Of a stretch of DNA of 64,000 nucleotides, positions 42,631-52,122 are shown piece by piece. Both the position numbers and the translations under genes were made by a program. The stretch is from NCBI GenBank assembly GCA_020634975.1, contig JACKAQ010000001.1:744001-808000 (forward strand), read 5' to 3'. This stretch comes from JACKAQ01 sp020634975 [NCBI: Calditrichia bacterium]. GTDB taxonomy: Bacteria > Calditrichota > Calditrichia > RBG-13-44-9. Position 1 is the stretch's first letter. The number at the start of each line of letters is the position of its first letter. The notes below the pieces were generated by a model. That model saw only the letters and a list, made by a program, of their open reading frames with translations, made no database searches and had not been told where the DNA came from.

Positions 42631-45024
42631 TTATTTTTTCGGAAAAAACGTTGCCAGCAGTTGCGCCGTCCGGTTGCGCCAGCTCAGCCAGCTGTAACCG
42701 TCGTTCACGGTTTGGGTGTTCACGGAATAGCCACGGGATTTCAAAAATTCCGCCAGATCCGTGCAGGCGGTGCGCATATCCCAACCCTCTACCGTGCTGC
42801 GCATATCGTAATTTCCCCAATCCATATACACCCGCATGTTGGAAACATTCGATGCTTTAATGATTTCGCGCAGCTCGTTTTCGTGACGGGTGAGCGCCAT
42901 CATCGATTGCGAAGCAACATTACCAAACACACCGGGAAATTTGAACGCCGTGTAAAACGCCGAATGTGCGGCATCGCCCTGCCCGACAATCAGCCGGGCA
43001 TCGCTTTCGGGAATGGTGCGATAGGTTTTGTCGATCAGCGAAACCACTTCTTCCGCAACCATTTGTGAATATTTTTCCGCGTTCGGTCCCAATAATTCGC
43101 CGCGCCGACCGGGAACCAGCGGGATAAAAACGACAATCAGCGGATCAATTTGTGTGCCGGTCATTCGATCGAGCATATTCGTCACATCCGCTTTGGCGAG
43201 CACTTCATCGCCCCAATTGATGTAGGCAACCGGATATCGCCCACCGCTTTCCGCATAGCCGTTCGGCAGATAAATTTTGAGGTTCCGCCCCGTTTCGGTT
43301 ACCGCGCTTTCCAGTTGGAGCGAATCCAGCGTGCCGCGTTGGTTTTCCGCAATTTGCGGTAAAGCGGCTTCGCGCCAATCCGGCATCGCAAACCAGGATG
43401 CGCCGTCAAATTGCCGCTGGTTGAGCGAATCGGCAACCCGATTTTCGAAATTGAGCATGTAACTGTAATCCAGCCGCGCATCGGATGGCAGTTTCAGCGA
43501 ATAATAAAACAGGTTGGTGCCCGCTATTCGGTGCATCGGTTCTTCGTGTCTGTCACCAAAATAATCGCAAACGATGGAAATATCATTTGCTGAACCGCGA
43601 TAAATAAAATGAATGGTTTCCTTACCCTCGATAATCGGGAATTGCGATTGCGACGCCATAAATTCATCGACCAGCCGGGATTTTTCGCTCGATTGCCCGA
43701 CATTTTTCACCAATTTATCGATCAGCGATGATTCGATCATCCCGTTTGTCTGGGCAATCGTCACTTCCGATTCAGCTTCTGCCAGTTCCAGACAAGCCAA
43801 TTCGCCGTGGCTGCGAACATAAATTTTGCCATATGCAAAGCTCGGCGCAGTCCATGCGTGATTGTCGAAAACCTTCATCGCAGTCAGTTCGCTGTAGCCT
43901 TCCGGCGTTGCTTTGGCGATGTGCAGCCCGCCAATTTTGGTCATCAGCACGAGGTGTCCGTCCAGCATCGAGATAAAACCGTCGCCCGGCTCGCGGGATT
44001 TCCAGACGCTTTCGCCGGTTTCCGCATCGATGCAGGTGAGGAAACGGTTGCTGTAACCGAACAAATAGCCATCGTGATATACCGGTATCGCATACGTCAT
44101 CCGGATGGTGTTGTTCGCCCATAAATCGTCAAATTGCATGGTTTCCGCATTTTTTTGATAGCGAACCATTTTCGATTCGCGCGCTTTGTGGGTGAGAAAC
44201 AACCGGTTTTCGCCGGCGTCAACCGGAATCATGCTGCCGCTGCTGATCGCGTATCCGTCGCCATCGTGTTTGTATTGCCAAAGCACTTCGCCGCTTTCCG
44301 GGTTCATGCCGTACAGGTGTTTCCGGGTGATTCCGATGAGCTGCATTTGCCCGGCAATCTCCATCATCACCGGCGATTGATGCATTACCGTGTCCTTCAG
44401 CGCAGACCAGCGAACAGCGCCGGTTTCCGCGTCAAATCCCATAATTGCGTTGTTTTCCTGACCGTTCACTTCGAGAATAACCGTTGAATTGAACAAAAAC
44501 GGTGAGCTCGAAAATCCATATAATGGCTTTTCCGCCGCGTGATCCGTGCGGATTTGGGTTGACCACATTTCCCGTCCGGTTTGCAGATCGAACGCTGCCA
44601 GCTTCCCCCAAGGACTGAGTGCAAATACCTGTTTTTTACTGACATACGGTGTAGCAATGGGGCCATCATGCGAACCGTCGTGACCTTTGTAAACGGAATC
44701 CAGCGGTTGTTTCCAACGCAATTCACCGGAATGTGCATCAAATGCAGCGGCAAAATCGGATGTTTCACCGGAAAACAGCACAACAGCCACTCCGTTAGCC
44801 ACGGAAACGCCCGAATAACCGGAGCCGGTTGCCTGTTTCCAGACGGTTTTCAACCGATAAGTTTTTCCCGGCTGGATAATCTGTTGCTGTGCAGCGCCAT
44901 CGAAGTTGACGCCCCGCAAATTCGGCCATTCTTCCTCCGCGATCAACTGTGTCGCGAACAAAAAGCCAGCCAGAACACCTGCACGAACAACATATTTCAC
45001 AAATGCGATGTGACTATATTGCAT
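42631..45024 (-). CDS. Exported PQQ-like propeller fused to an inactive-looking esterase domain
   Basis: The 797-residue product has a signal peptide (to about residue 29). Residues of about 35-415 are PQQ-like propeller blades ('AFDAHSGELRWKQ', 'GFDAETGAVRWS', 'CIDAETGESVWKS'). A CBM48/Ig-like domain follows (about 465-545), then an alpha/beta hydrolase of the enterochelin-esterase type (about 565-797). In that family the nucleophile elbow is GxSxGG. Here it is G681-Q-G683-D-A-A, and the usual catalytic His near the end (GGHxWxxWR) is Tyr in DGYSWLSWRN. It therefore looks like a pseudo-enzyme, perhaps a binding module. It is ended by its own terminator. Confidence 0.8.
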   Translation of the reverse strand: MQYSHIAFVKYVVRAGVLAGFLFATQLIAEEEWPNLRGVNFDGAAQQQIIQPGKTYRLKTVWKQATGSGYSGVSVANGVAVVLFSGETSDFAAAFDAHSGELRWKQPLDSVYKGHDGSHDGPIATPYVSKKQVFALSPWGKLAAFDLQTGREMWSTQIRTDHAAEKPLYGFSSSPFLFNSTVILEVNGQENNAIMGFDAETGAVRWSALKDTVMHQSPVMMEIAGQMQLIGITRKHLYGMNPESGEVLWQYKHDGDGYAISSGSMIPVDAGENRLFLTHKARESKMVRYQKNAETMQFDDLWANNTIRMTYAIPVYHDGYLFGYSNRFLTCIDAETGESVWKSREPGDGFISMLDGHLVLMTKIGGLHIAKATPEGYSELTAMKVFDNHAWTAPSFAYGKIYVRSHGELACLELAEAESEVTIAQTNGMIESSLIDKLVKNVGQSSEKSRLVDEFMASQSQFPIIEGKETIHFIYRGSANDISIVCDYFGDRHEEPMHRIAGTNLFYYSLKLPSDARLDYSYMLNFENRVADSLNQRQFDGASWFAMPDWREAALPQIAENQRGTLDSLQLESAVTETGRNLKIYLPNGYAESGGRYPVAYINWGDEVLAKADVTNMLDRMTGTQIDPLIVVFIPLVPGRRGELLGPNAEKYSQMVAEEVVSLIDKTYRTIPESDARLIVGQGDAAHSAFYTAFKFPGVFGNVASQSMMALTRHENELREIIKASNVSNMRVYMDWGNYDMRSTVEGWDMRTACTDLAEFLKSRGYSVNTQTVNDGYSWLSWRNRTAQLLATFFPKK

Positions 45025-45183
45025 GATTTTCCCTTTCGGTTTGTCGAAAACAGATTGCAGAAAATTAGACAGATACGCTAATCCAGTTTTAACGGAAGAT
45101 TTGGCGGAAGGTTACATTTTGAAATTGCCATCCCCGGAAAGTTGCGGGGATGGCAATGTGTTGAAAAAATAGTTGATATCGCG

Positions 45184-48123
45184 TTAGTCTGCGATCATTT
45201 TGCGCACAGCTTCTGCGGGATGCAGCGCCGTTTTCCCGGCGAAATGGGCAATCTGGTGGCGGCAACTGGTTCCCGCGGCGACAATCACCGTGTCGTCATC
45301 CTGTTTGCGGATGGCAGGCATCAACCGCCGTTCGGCCATTTGCTGCGAAACGTCATAATGCTCCGCTTCGTAACCGAACGAACCGGCCATGCCGCAACAG
45401 CCGGAATCGACCTCTTCGACCGCAAATCCGGCAGCGTTCAGCGTTTGGTGACTGGGTTTCGTGCCGACCAGCGATTTCTGGTGGCAATGCCCGTGCAACA
45501 GCGCTTTTTTCAGCGATCCGTTGCCGGAGAATTTCAGCTTCAGTTCGCCTTTTTCCACGAGATCCGCCACAAATTCCTCAAACGTGACGCATTGCGCGGC
45601 GACTGTGGCAACCCGCGCATCGCCGGGCAGCAGCGAGAAATGCTCATCGCGCATCGAGAGCAGGCAGCTCGGCTCCAGCCCCACAATTGCGATGCCCGCT
45701 TCCGCGAACGGCAACAATTTATCGATAGTGTTGCGGGCGGATTCGCGGGCGAGATCCACCAGCCCTTTGGACATTGCCGGGCGACCGCAGCAGACATTTC
45801 CGGGCAGCAGCACTTCGTATCCGGCAGCTTCCAGCACTTCCAGCGCCGCAACGGAAACGTGCGGATCGTTGTAGGTATTGAACGTATCGTTGAACAGCAA
45901 CACCTGTTTTTTCGCCGGATCGATGCTCGCCGGTTTTCGGTTTTTGCGGTGCCATTCCACAAAACTTTCCGGTGCGAAAGCGGGCAATTCCCGGTGAACA
46001 CTCACGCCGAGCAGCTTTTCGTTGAACCAGCGAACCGGCGCCAAACCCATTTTCCAGTTGATAAAAGACCGCACGAAACCCGGTAATTTGGTCATCAGCC
46101 GATTGATTTTGGGGATGTTGGCGAACAATTTCGCGCGCAGCGGCGTGCCGTTGGCGTCGTAATATTGCGCCAGAAATTCAAACTTGATTTTCGCCATATC
46201 CACTGATGACGGGCATTCCGCTTTGCAGGCTTTGCAGGAAATGCACAGCTCCATCACCTCGTACATGCGTTTGCTGGTCAGTTCGCCCGCGGGCAATTTG
46301 CCGGACATCGCCGCCCGCAGCGCATTCGCGCGACCGCGCGTGCTGTGCTCTTCCTCGCGGGTAACCATGAAACTGGGGCACATTGTGCCGACAGTGCGTT
46401 TGCGGCAAACGCCCGCACCGTTGCACAATTCCACCGCGCGTTCAAATCCCTGATCCGGTGTAAAATCGATGTGCGTTTTGATTTCGGGAACGCGGTAATC
46501 CGCGCCGTAGCGCAAATTTTCGGTGATAAAATCCTGATCGACAATGTTGCCGGGATTGAGCAAATTGTGCGGATCGAACGCATTTTTCACCCGACGGAAC
46601 AGGTTGAACATTTCCTCGCCGTAAAATTTTTCCAGCAGCCAACTGCGGGTGCGACCGTCGCCGTGTTCGCTGCTGATGCAGCCGCCGTAATGCCCGACCA
46701 GTTCCGCGGAAAAAGTGGCGATTTTCGGCAATTTTTCGAGATCGCCGGCAACTTTCGCGTCGATCACCGGGCGAACGTGCAAACAACCGGCGCTGGCGTG
46801 GGCATAATACGCGACCTTCGTGCCGATGTCCGCGCAAAAGCGCTCCAGCCGGTCGATGTATTCCGCGAGATGCTCCGGCGGCACCGCCGCATCTTCGATG
46901 AACGGCAGCGGCTTTTGGTCACCTTTGATGCTCATCAGCAACCCGAGTCCCACTTTTCGCACTGTCCACACATTATTTTGCATGCGCGGATCATACGCCG
47001 GAACGTTAACGCAGTCGATTTTGTTTTGGCGAAGAATCTCTTCCAATCGGGCGATTTTGCTTTTCAGTTCAGCTTCGCTTTCACCGTAAAATTCGGTGAT
47101 CAAAATGCAGTTCGGATCGCCGTGCGCAAAGGTTTTCAGCAAACGGGCGTATTCCGGCACATTTTTGCAGAGCGTAAGTGCCAGATTATCCAGCAGTTCG
47201 ATGGCAGACGGGTCAGCGGTGAGCATCGTCGGAACACTGGACAGCGCCAAATGCAGATTGGGAAATTGCACCAGCGCCAGCGCCGTCATTTTCGGTTTGG
47301 GCACCAGATTCAATTTGATTTCTGAAATTACCGCCAGCGAGCCTTCCGCGCCGGAAAGCAGCTTTGCCAGATTGATTTGCGAATCGCGCGTCCAGCGATG
47401 GGAAACGCCGTCCACCAAACGGTCCAGCCCGTAGCCGCCGGTGCGTCGCCAGTGTCGCGGCGTGGCTGTCTGTATCGTCGATTTGTGGTTGGTGATGATA
47501 TCGCCGATTTCCCGGTAAATTTGCCCTTCCAGCCCGCTGCGCTGTTGCATTTGGGCAAACATGCCGTCGTCCATCGGACGAAAATGGAAGGGGCTGCCGT
47601 CGCTCAAAAACCCCTTTATTTCCAACACATGCTCAACGGTCATCCCGTATAAAATGGAGTGCGCGCCGGTGGAATTGTTAGAAACGATGCCGGCCATTGC
47701 CGCGCGTTGCCCGCTGGCCGGATCGGGACCGAACTGCAATCCGTGCGGCGCAAGTTCGATATTCAGCTCGTCCAGTACACGTCCGGGCTGCACCCGCACC
47801 CATTGTTCTTCGGGATTGATTTCCAGAATATCATCGAGGTGTTTGGTGAAATCGACGACCAGCGCGGCGTTTACCGCCTGTCCGGCCAGGCTGCTGCCGC
47901 CGGTTCGCGGCAACAACGGGATGCGGTATTTGGCGGCAAGCTCCACCGCCGCGTGCACATCTTCCATGGTTTTGGGCATCAGCACACCGAAGGGCATCAC
48001 CTGAAATATGCTGGAATCGGTGCTGTACAACACTTTGTTGTAATCGTCCGTGCGCAAATCGCCACTGATACGCGGGCGAAGTTCATTCAAAAAATCGGGA
48101 AGTGCAGATGGTGCGGGCTTCAT
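45184..48123 (-). CDS. FAD-linked oxidoreductase fused to a 4Fe-4S/CCG module (YdiJ-like)
   Basis: The 979-residue product combines a GlcD/vanillyl-alcohol-oxidase type FAD domain (PLLPRTGGSSLAGQ at 71-84, SSEHGDGRTRSW about 484-495) with a ferredoxin-like part (CNGAGVC at 567-573; CISCKACKAECP at 627-638). A GlpC-like region with CCG motifs (GNVCCGRPAMSKG, HCHQ, GCCGMAGSFGYE) follows. The architecture matches D-2-hydroxy-acid dehydrogenases such as YdiJ (about 1020 residues). It oxidises a hydroxy acid, perhaps D-2-hydroxyglutarate, D-lactate or glycolate, and passes electrons to the respiratory chain. The exact substrate cannot be read from sequence. Confidence 0.88.
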   Translation of the reverse strand: MKPAPSALPDFLNELRPRISGDLRTDDYNKVLYSTDSSIFQVMPFGVLMPKTMEDVHAAVELAAKYRIPLLPRTGGSSLAGQAVNAALVVDFTKHLDDILEINPEEQWVRVQPGRVLDELNIELAPHGLQFGPDPASGQRAAMAGIVSNNSTGAHSILYGMTVEHVLEIKGFLSDGSPFHFRPMDDGMFAQMQQRSGLEGQIYREIGDIITNHKSTIQTATPRHWRRTGGYGLDRLVDGVSHRWTRDSQINLAKLLSGAEGSLAVISEIKLNLVPKPKMTALALVQFPNLHLALSSVPTMLTADPSAIELLDNLALTLCKNVPEYARLLKTFAHGDPNCILITEFYGESEAELKSKIARLEEILRQNKIDCVNVPAYDPRMQNNVWTVRKVGLGLLMSIKGDQKPLPFIEDAAVPPEHLAEYIDRLERFCADIGTKVAYYAHASAGCLHVRPVIDAKVAGDLEKLPKIATFSAELVGHYGGCISSEHGDGRTRSWLLEKFYGEEMFNLFRRVKNAFDPHNLLNPGNIVDQDFITENLRYGADYRVPEIKTHIDFTPDQGFERAVELCNGAGVCRKRTVGTMCPSFMVTREEEHSTRGRANALRAAMSGKLPAGELTSKRMYEVMELCISCKACKAECPSSVDMAKIKFEFLAQYYDANGTPLRAKLFANIPKINRLMTKLPGFVRSFINWKMGLAPVRWFNEKLLGVSVHRELPAFAPESFVEWHRKNRKPASIDPAKKQVLLFNDTFNTYNDPHVSVAALEVLEAAGYEVLLPGNVCCGRPAMSKGLVDLARESARNTIDKLLPFAEAGIAIVGLEPSCLLSMRDEHFSLLPGDARVATVAAQCVTFEEFVADLVEKGELKLKFSGNGSLKKALLHGHCHQKSLVGTKPSHQTLNAAGFAVEEVDSGCCGMAGSFGYEAEHYDVSQQMAERRLMPAIRKQDDDTVIVAAGTSCRHQIAHFAGKTALHPAEAVRKMIAD

Positions 48124-48171
48124 TGGTTTTGCCTTTTGTTTCCTGTTTTGTAACGGTGCAGAATCTTTTTT

Positions 48172-48325
48172 TACCGCAGAGGTCGCGGAGTGCCCAGAGG
48201 TTTCAGAGAAAAATTATTGAGAAAACCCCAAAAATAACGTGGATTTGAGAGTATCAATTGCATCCAATTTCGATCAAAAATTCATCACCGTTTTTTCTCT
48301 GCGTTCGTTGCGATCTCTGCGGTTA
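48172..48325. repeat. Dispersed inverted-repeat family 1, copy c
   Basis: TACCGCAGAGGTCGCGGAG at the left and CGTTGCGATCTCTGCGGTTA at the right form an imperfect 18-20 base terminal inverted repeat, with inner TTTCAGAGAA and TTCTCTGCG. At about 154 bases it is the most complete copy. Confidence 0.65.
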
Positions 48326-48424
48326 CCCATAACAGGCAGAAAATTAACAGTTTTCCGCGAACAGACCAATTCAAAATTTGGCGAAAAGCAATATTTTGCA
48401 AGCGGTTTTTGAATCTGTTTTTAC

Positions 48425-48452
48425 AAAAAAAGCCCCGCTTACACAGGGCTTT
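48425..48452 (-). terminator. Intrinsic terminator of the M28 peptidase gene
   Basis: AAAGCCC at 48429-48435 and GGGCTTT at 48446-48452 pair, with a T-run in the minus direction. Confidence 0.75.
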
Positions 48453-48478
48453 AAAATTAAACAAAATTGTTGCAACTA

Positions 48479-50086
48479 TTATTTCGTCGAAAGCGGTTCA
48501 TCCAGCACGGGAATATCGGCATCGTTGGCCAGCGCGTTGGTGGTTTCATACACCAGTTGCACCACTTTAGTCATCTTCGGGATGTCAATTTTATCAGCCG
48601 TGTCGGTCGGTTTGTGGTAATCCGGGTGCGCACCGGTGGAGAAAAACAGCGCCGGAATCCCCTTTTCGATAAACGGGTACTGGTCGCTGCGACGGATAAC
48701 GCCCTGTGCATCGTCATAATCATACAGCAGCTCCAACCCGTAGTTTTTATTGGCGTTATCCGCGACGCTCTTCATGCCTGCGCTGCGGCTGGTGCCGATC
48801 ACATACAGCGAATTTTTGCTTTCCTCCGCAGTCACCGTCCGGAATCCGCGTCGGGCGCGTTCGCTCATGGATGCCGTATCTTCGTTCCTGCCGATCATAT
48901 CCAGATTGACCATCGCTTTGGTATTTTTCAGCGGTACCAGCGGATGTGCTACATAATACCGCGAGCCGATCAGCCCTTTTTCCTCGGCGGTAAACGCGAT
49001 AAACAACATGCTGCGCTGCGGTTTCGTGCCGTTGCCAAAGGCTTCCGCGAGTTCCAGCAAACCGGTGGTGCCGGAAGCATTGTCATCCGCGCCGTTGTAA
49101 ATATCTTCGTCCCGGCGACCTTCGTGATCGTAATGTGCGCCAACCACAACGGTTTCGTCGGTTTCGCCTTTCAGCAATCCGACCACGTTTTTCACATCCA
49201 CTTTTTTCTCGGTCAATTGCGTCTGAAACGTTACCGTTTGATTGTTGATAATAAACGACTTAGGCTTTACGGTTCTGTCGATTTCCATTTGCCATTCATC
49301 GACTGTTTTGCCGCTGCCGGAAAGTATCGTATTGGCAAGTTCGCCGGTAATCCATGCGCAGGGGATGTCCATTTTCTCATCCGATAATTTTGGCCAGGAT
49401 TTCAGCCAGCCGGGAATCCGATCATCGCGATGATTGCCGGTATCGTTGACCAACAACATGCCCACAGCGCCGTGTTTTTGGGCAGTTTTCGCTTTTTCCT
49501 CAAATCCGGCATATTTGGTGAACGCCCTGCCGTCGAACACGCTGGTGCTGTCCCGTTCCTGCGGTTCGTGGCGCATCACCAGCACAATTTTGCCGCGAAC
49601 ATCGATATTTTTGTAATCATCATAGCCCAATTCCGGCGCGGTGATACCGTATCCGGCAAATGCCAGCGGCGCAACCACTTTTTGGCTGGCGGAGAATGGA
49701 AAGATGAAAAAATCGTCATTCATTTGAAAAAAACGGGTGATGTTCGCACCGTTATTATTGCTGCTCAGTTCGATGAAATTGGCTTCGCCGAGATCGCTGT
49801 AAGTGAGCTGGAAATTCTGAAAATAGCTGTTGTCATCGCCAACCGGCTGCAATCCGGCGTCCGCGAACTGCGCGGCGATGTATGCGGCAGCGTAATCACT
49901 GCTTTTTTCACCGGCTTCCCGCCCTTCCAGCAAATCGGATGCGAGATAGTTGATATGCGCTGAAATTTCATGTTCGGTAATCGACGCAACACCGCCGCCC
50001 GACTGCGCAAAACCTGCGCCTGCCAACAGCACACCAATTAATACAAACCGGTATATTTTGATAAAATTGTTTCCGGTGAACTTCAT
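48479..50086 (-). CDS. Exported M28-family metallopeptidase with PA domain
   Basis: The ATG at 50086 has GGAG six bases upstream; the longer frame begins at a GTG without a signal peptide. The 535-residue product has a signal peptide (cleaved before QSGGG), a PA-domain insert (about 130-250) and an M28 catalytic domain with all zinc ligands visible: His318 (GAHYDHEG), Asp334 (NGADDNASG), Glu368/369 (FTAEEKG), Asp396 (NLDMIG) and a late His in AHPDYHKPTDTADKI. It is an aminopeptidase-like enzyme of the periplasm or surface. It lies alone between two terminators. Confidence 0.9.
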   Translation of the reverse strand: MKFTGNNFIKIYRFVLIGVLLAGAGFAQSGGGVASITEHEISAHINYLASDLLEGREAGEKSSDYAAAYIAAQFADAGLQPVGDDNSYFQNFQLTYSDLGEANFIELSSNNNGANITRFFQMNDDFFIFPFSASQKVVAPLAFAGYGITAPELGYDDYKNIDVRGKIVLVMRHEPQERDSTSVFDGRAFTKYAGFEEKAKTAQKHGAVGMLLVNDTGNHRDDRIPGWLKSWPKLSDEKMDIPCAWITGELANTILSGSGKTVDEWQMEIDRTVKPKSFIINNQTVTFQTQLTEKKVDVKNVVGLLKGETDETVVVGAHYDHEGRRDEDIYNGADDNASGTTGLLELAEAFGNGTKPQRSMLFIAFTAEEKGLIGSRYYVAHPLVPLKNTKAMVNLDMIGRNEDTASMSERARRGFRTVTAEESKNSLYVIGTSRSAGMKSVADNANKNYGLELLYDYDDAQGVIRRSDQYPFIEKGIPALFFSTGAHPDYHKPTDTADKIDIPKMTKVVQLVYETTNALANDADIPVLDEPLSTK

Positions 50087-50185
50087 TTCTGTCTCCAACG
50101 CTAAAAATTTTAACACAGGTTAATTTGGCTACCGATTGTACGGGAATTCCATTTTTTTTCAAACGGATTTTTTCGTTAAAACAAA

Positions 50186-50215
50186 AAAAGGGAATACCCA
50201 TTCGCATTCCCTTTT
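50186..50215 (-). terminator. Intrinsic terminator of the DEAD-box helicase gene
   Basis: AAAAGGGAAT at 50186-50195 and ATTCCCTTTT at 50206-50215 pair perfectly around a 10-base loop; the minus strand then reads TTTTTTTG. Confidence 0.9.
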
Positions 50216-50241
50216 GAAAAAACATCTGTTTTGGTTACCGG

Positions 50242-51822
50242 TTAATTTTTTCCGCCGGCAACTTCGACAAAGCGGCGTTTTCCGCGATTTTCCTTTTGGA
50301 ACGTCTGCAAAATGCGTTCGGCTTCCCGGAAAGGGACCGTGATAAACGAATAATTATCAAGCACTTGCACGTTGTCAATTTTGCGATCGTCGATTTGTGC
50401 ACGGGTGCGGATAAAGTTCACCAACTTGCGTTTGCTGATGTTATCCTTTTTCCCGATGCCGATAAACAGCCGCGTTTTGCCCTGAATTTTCGGATACACA
50501 TCGCGAATTTCGTTATAATTTTCCGGGTTCAGTTCATCCGCAAAAGAGTGCATCAACAGAGCGGCAAGCGCTTTTTCCGGCGTGCTTTCTTCGAGAATTT
50601 CCCGGGCGAGATTGTAAATATTTTCCGGAATGTCCGATTGGGACAAACGATCCACTTCCGAGCGAATCCGGGATTTTTTTACATCGATAATTTCCTGAAT
50701 TTTGGGCAATTTCTCTTTACGAATATCCGTTTTTGCAGCTTTTTGGATGAACATCAGCCGGCGGTATTCCTGCGGTGTGATAAACGTGATTGCCGTGCCT
50801 TCGTTGCCCGCGCGTCCGGTTCGCCCGATGCGGTGAACATACGATTGCGGATCTTGCGGCAGCGCGTAATTGATCACGTGTGTCAGGTTTTGCACATCGA
50901 TTCCGCGAGCGGCAACGTCTGTCGCCACCAAAATGGTGATGTGCTGTTTTTTAAACCGCTCGAGAATTTTTTCCCGCTGCGTTTGCGATACATCGCCGTG
51001 CAGCGCTTCTGCATCGTATCCGCGATCGATCATATGCGCGGCAATTTTATCCACATCGTTTTTGGTGCGGCAAAAAATCAGCCCGTAAAACGCCTCTTCG
51101 ATGTCGATGATGCGGCAAAGTGCCTCAAATTTGTCCGATTCCGACACTTCAAAATAAATCTGATCGGTCAGATCGGTGGTAATTTTCTGCTCTTCCGTGC
51201 GGATAATTTCATGGTTTCTCATGAATTTCCGGGCGATTTCGCGAATTTCCGGCGGAATGGTTGCCGAAAACAACAGCGTTGTGCGATCCGGGTTGGTTTC
51301 GGTGAGAATCGTTTTCACATCGTCGATAAAGCCCATGTTGAGCATTTCGTCCGCTTCGTCCAAAACCACATATTTTACCTGGTTAAGAATGAGGCTGCCG
51401 CGGCGCATGTGATCCATGATCCGTCCGGGCGTGCCCACCACAATATCCACCCCGCGATGCAGGTGTTTCAGTTGCAATCCCATGGATTGTCCGCCGTAAA
51501 TCGGCACGATACTCAACCGTTTTCTGCCACGCAGCGAATTCAATTCTTCCGAAACCTGGATGGCCAGCTCGCGGGTTGGCGCCAGCACCAACACCTGCGG
51601 GAAGTTGCTCCGCTCGCTGATTTTATCGATAATCGGGATACCGAACGCGGCGGTTTTGCCGGTTCCGGTTTGTGCCATACCGACAAAATCACGATTTTCG
51701 TCCAAAATAAGGGGAATTGTTTTTTCCTGAATGGGAGTGGGAATTTCAAATCCTTTGTTCTTTAAGGCGCTCAACATTTCTGTTGATAACCGGAACTTTG
51801 CAAATCCGTCAAAATTTTCCAT
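50242..51822 (-). CDS. deaD: DEAD-box ATP-dependent RNA helicase (DeaD/CsdA-like)
   Basis: The 526-residue product has every helicase landmark: a Q motif (GFEIPTPIQEKTIP), motif I AQTGTGKT (50-57), PTRELA, TPGR, motif II DEAD (155-158), SAT, and motif VI HRIGRTGRAG. A C-terminal DbpA-type RNA-binding domain (about 445-515) is recognisable by FIGIGKKDNISKRKLVNFI and VLDNYSFITVPFREAERIL. It unwinds RNA in ribosome assembly or mRNA turnover, often at low temperature. The ribosome site is weak. Confidence 0.92.
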   Translation of the reverse strand: MENFDGFAKFRLSTEMLSALKNKGFEIPTPIQEKTIPLILDENRDFVGMAQTGTGKTAAFGIPIIDKISERSNFPQVLVLAPTRELAIQVSEELNSLRGRKRLSIVPIYGGQSMGLQLKHLHRGVDIVVGTPGRIMDHMRRGSLILNQVKYVVLDEADEMLNMGFIDDVKTILTETNPDRTTLLFSATIPPEIREIARKFMRNHEIIRTEEQKITTDLTDQIYFEVSESDKFEALCRIIDIEEAFYGLIFCRTKNDVDKIAAHMIDRGYDAEALHGDVSQTQREKILERFKKQHITILVATDVAARGIDVQNLTHVINYALPQDPQSYVHRIGRTGRAGNEGTAITFITPQEYRRLMFIQKAAKTDIRKEKLPKIQEIIDVKKSRIRSEVDRLSQSDIPENIYNLAREILEESTPEKALAALLMHSFADELNPENYNEIRDVYPKIQGKTRLFIGIGKKDNISKRKLVNFIRTRAQIDDRKIDNVQVLDNYSFITVPFREAERILQTFQKENRGKRRFVEVAGGKN

Positions 51823-51870
51823 TTACGTCCAATCTTCTAAAATAAATCTTACAAAAAGGTAACGGTTGTT

Positions 51871-51900
51871 AACCGCAGCGGGCGCTGATTTCGCAGAGAA
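51871..51900. repeat. Dispersed inverted-repeat family 1, partial copy d
   Basis: AACCGCAGCGGGCGCTGATT followed by TCGCAGAGAA matches the left half of the family. No convincing right half follows within 150 bases. Confidence 0.45.
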
Positions 51901-52093
51901 AAACGAGGTAGGAATTATTGAATTGTCAAATCTTTAATCGATGCTCTTTACTCTACGCTATTCAGGCGTTGCCGTCTAACCATTGCCTCAAACAATAGCT
52001 GCGCAAGTTACATAACTTTTGAAAGATTTCTGCATGTTTAATAAAAAACATGGCGAAATGACAGCTAATTTCAGAATTTTCGGTGTTTGTTAC

Positions 52094-52119
52094 CAAAAAA
52101 CAGCCGGCACCCTGGCTGT
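52094..52119 (-). terminator. Intrinsic terminator of the GldC-like gene
   Basis: ACAGCC and GGCTGT (six-base stem, 8-base loop) are followed on the minus strand by TTTTTTGG, directly after the stop at 52123. Confidence 0.7.
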
Positions 52120-52122
52120 ATT

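Larger units (their letters stand above)
48124..48478. other. 355-base gap with a family 1 repeat and a terminator
   Basis: No gene is visible. The gap contains the longest copy of dispersed inverted-repeat family 1 (48172-48325) and the terminator of the M28 peptidase gene (48425-48452). Confidence 0.6.
51823..52122. other. 300-base gap upstream of the helicase gene
   Basis: Contains a half copy of repeat family 1 (51871-51900), the presumed helicase promoter and 5' leader, and the terminator of the GldC-like gene. No gene is seen. Confidence 0.5.

Noticed and set aside
46345-47325. 326-codon plus-strand frame
   Set aside because: It is antisense to the YdiJ-like oxidoreductase, whose catalytic motifs are intact; it has no start site or domain.
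50296-51765. 489-codon plus-strand frame
   Set aside because: It is the antisense of the DEAD-box helicase gene, which has every helicase motif.
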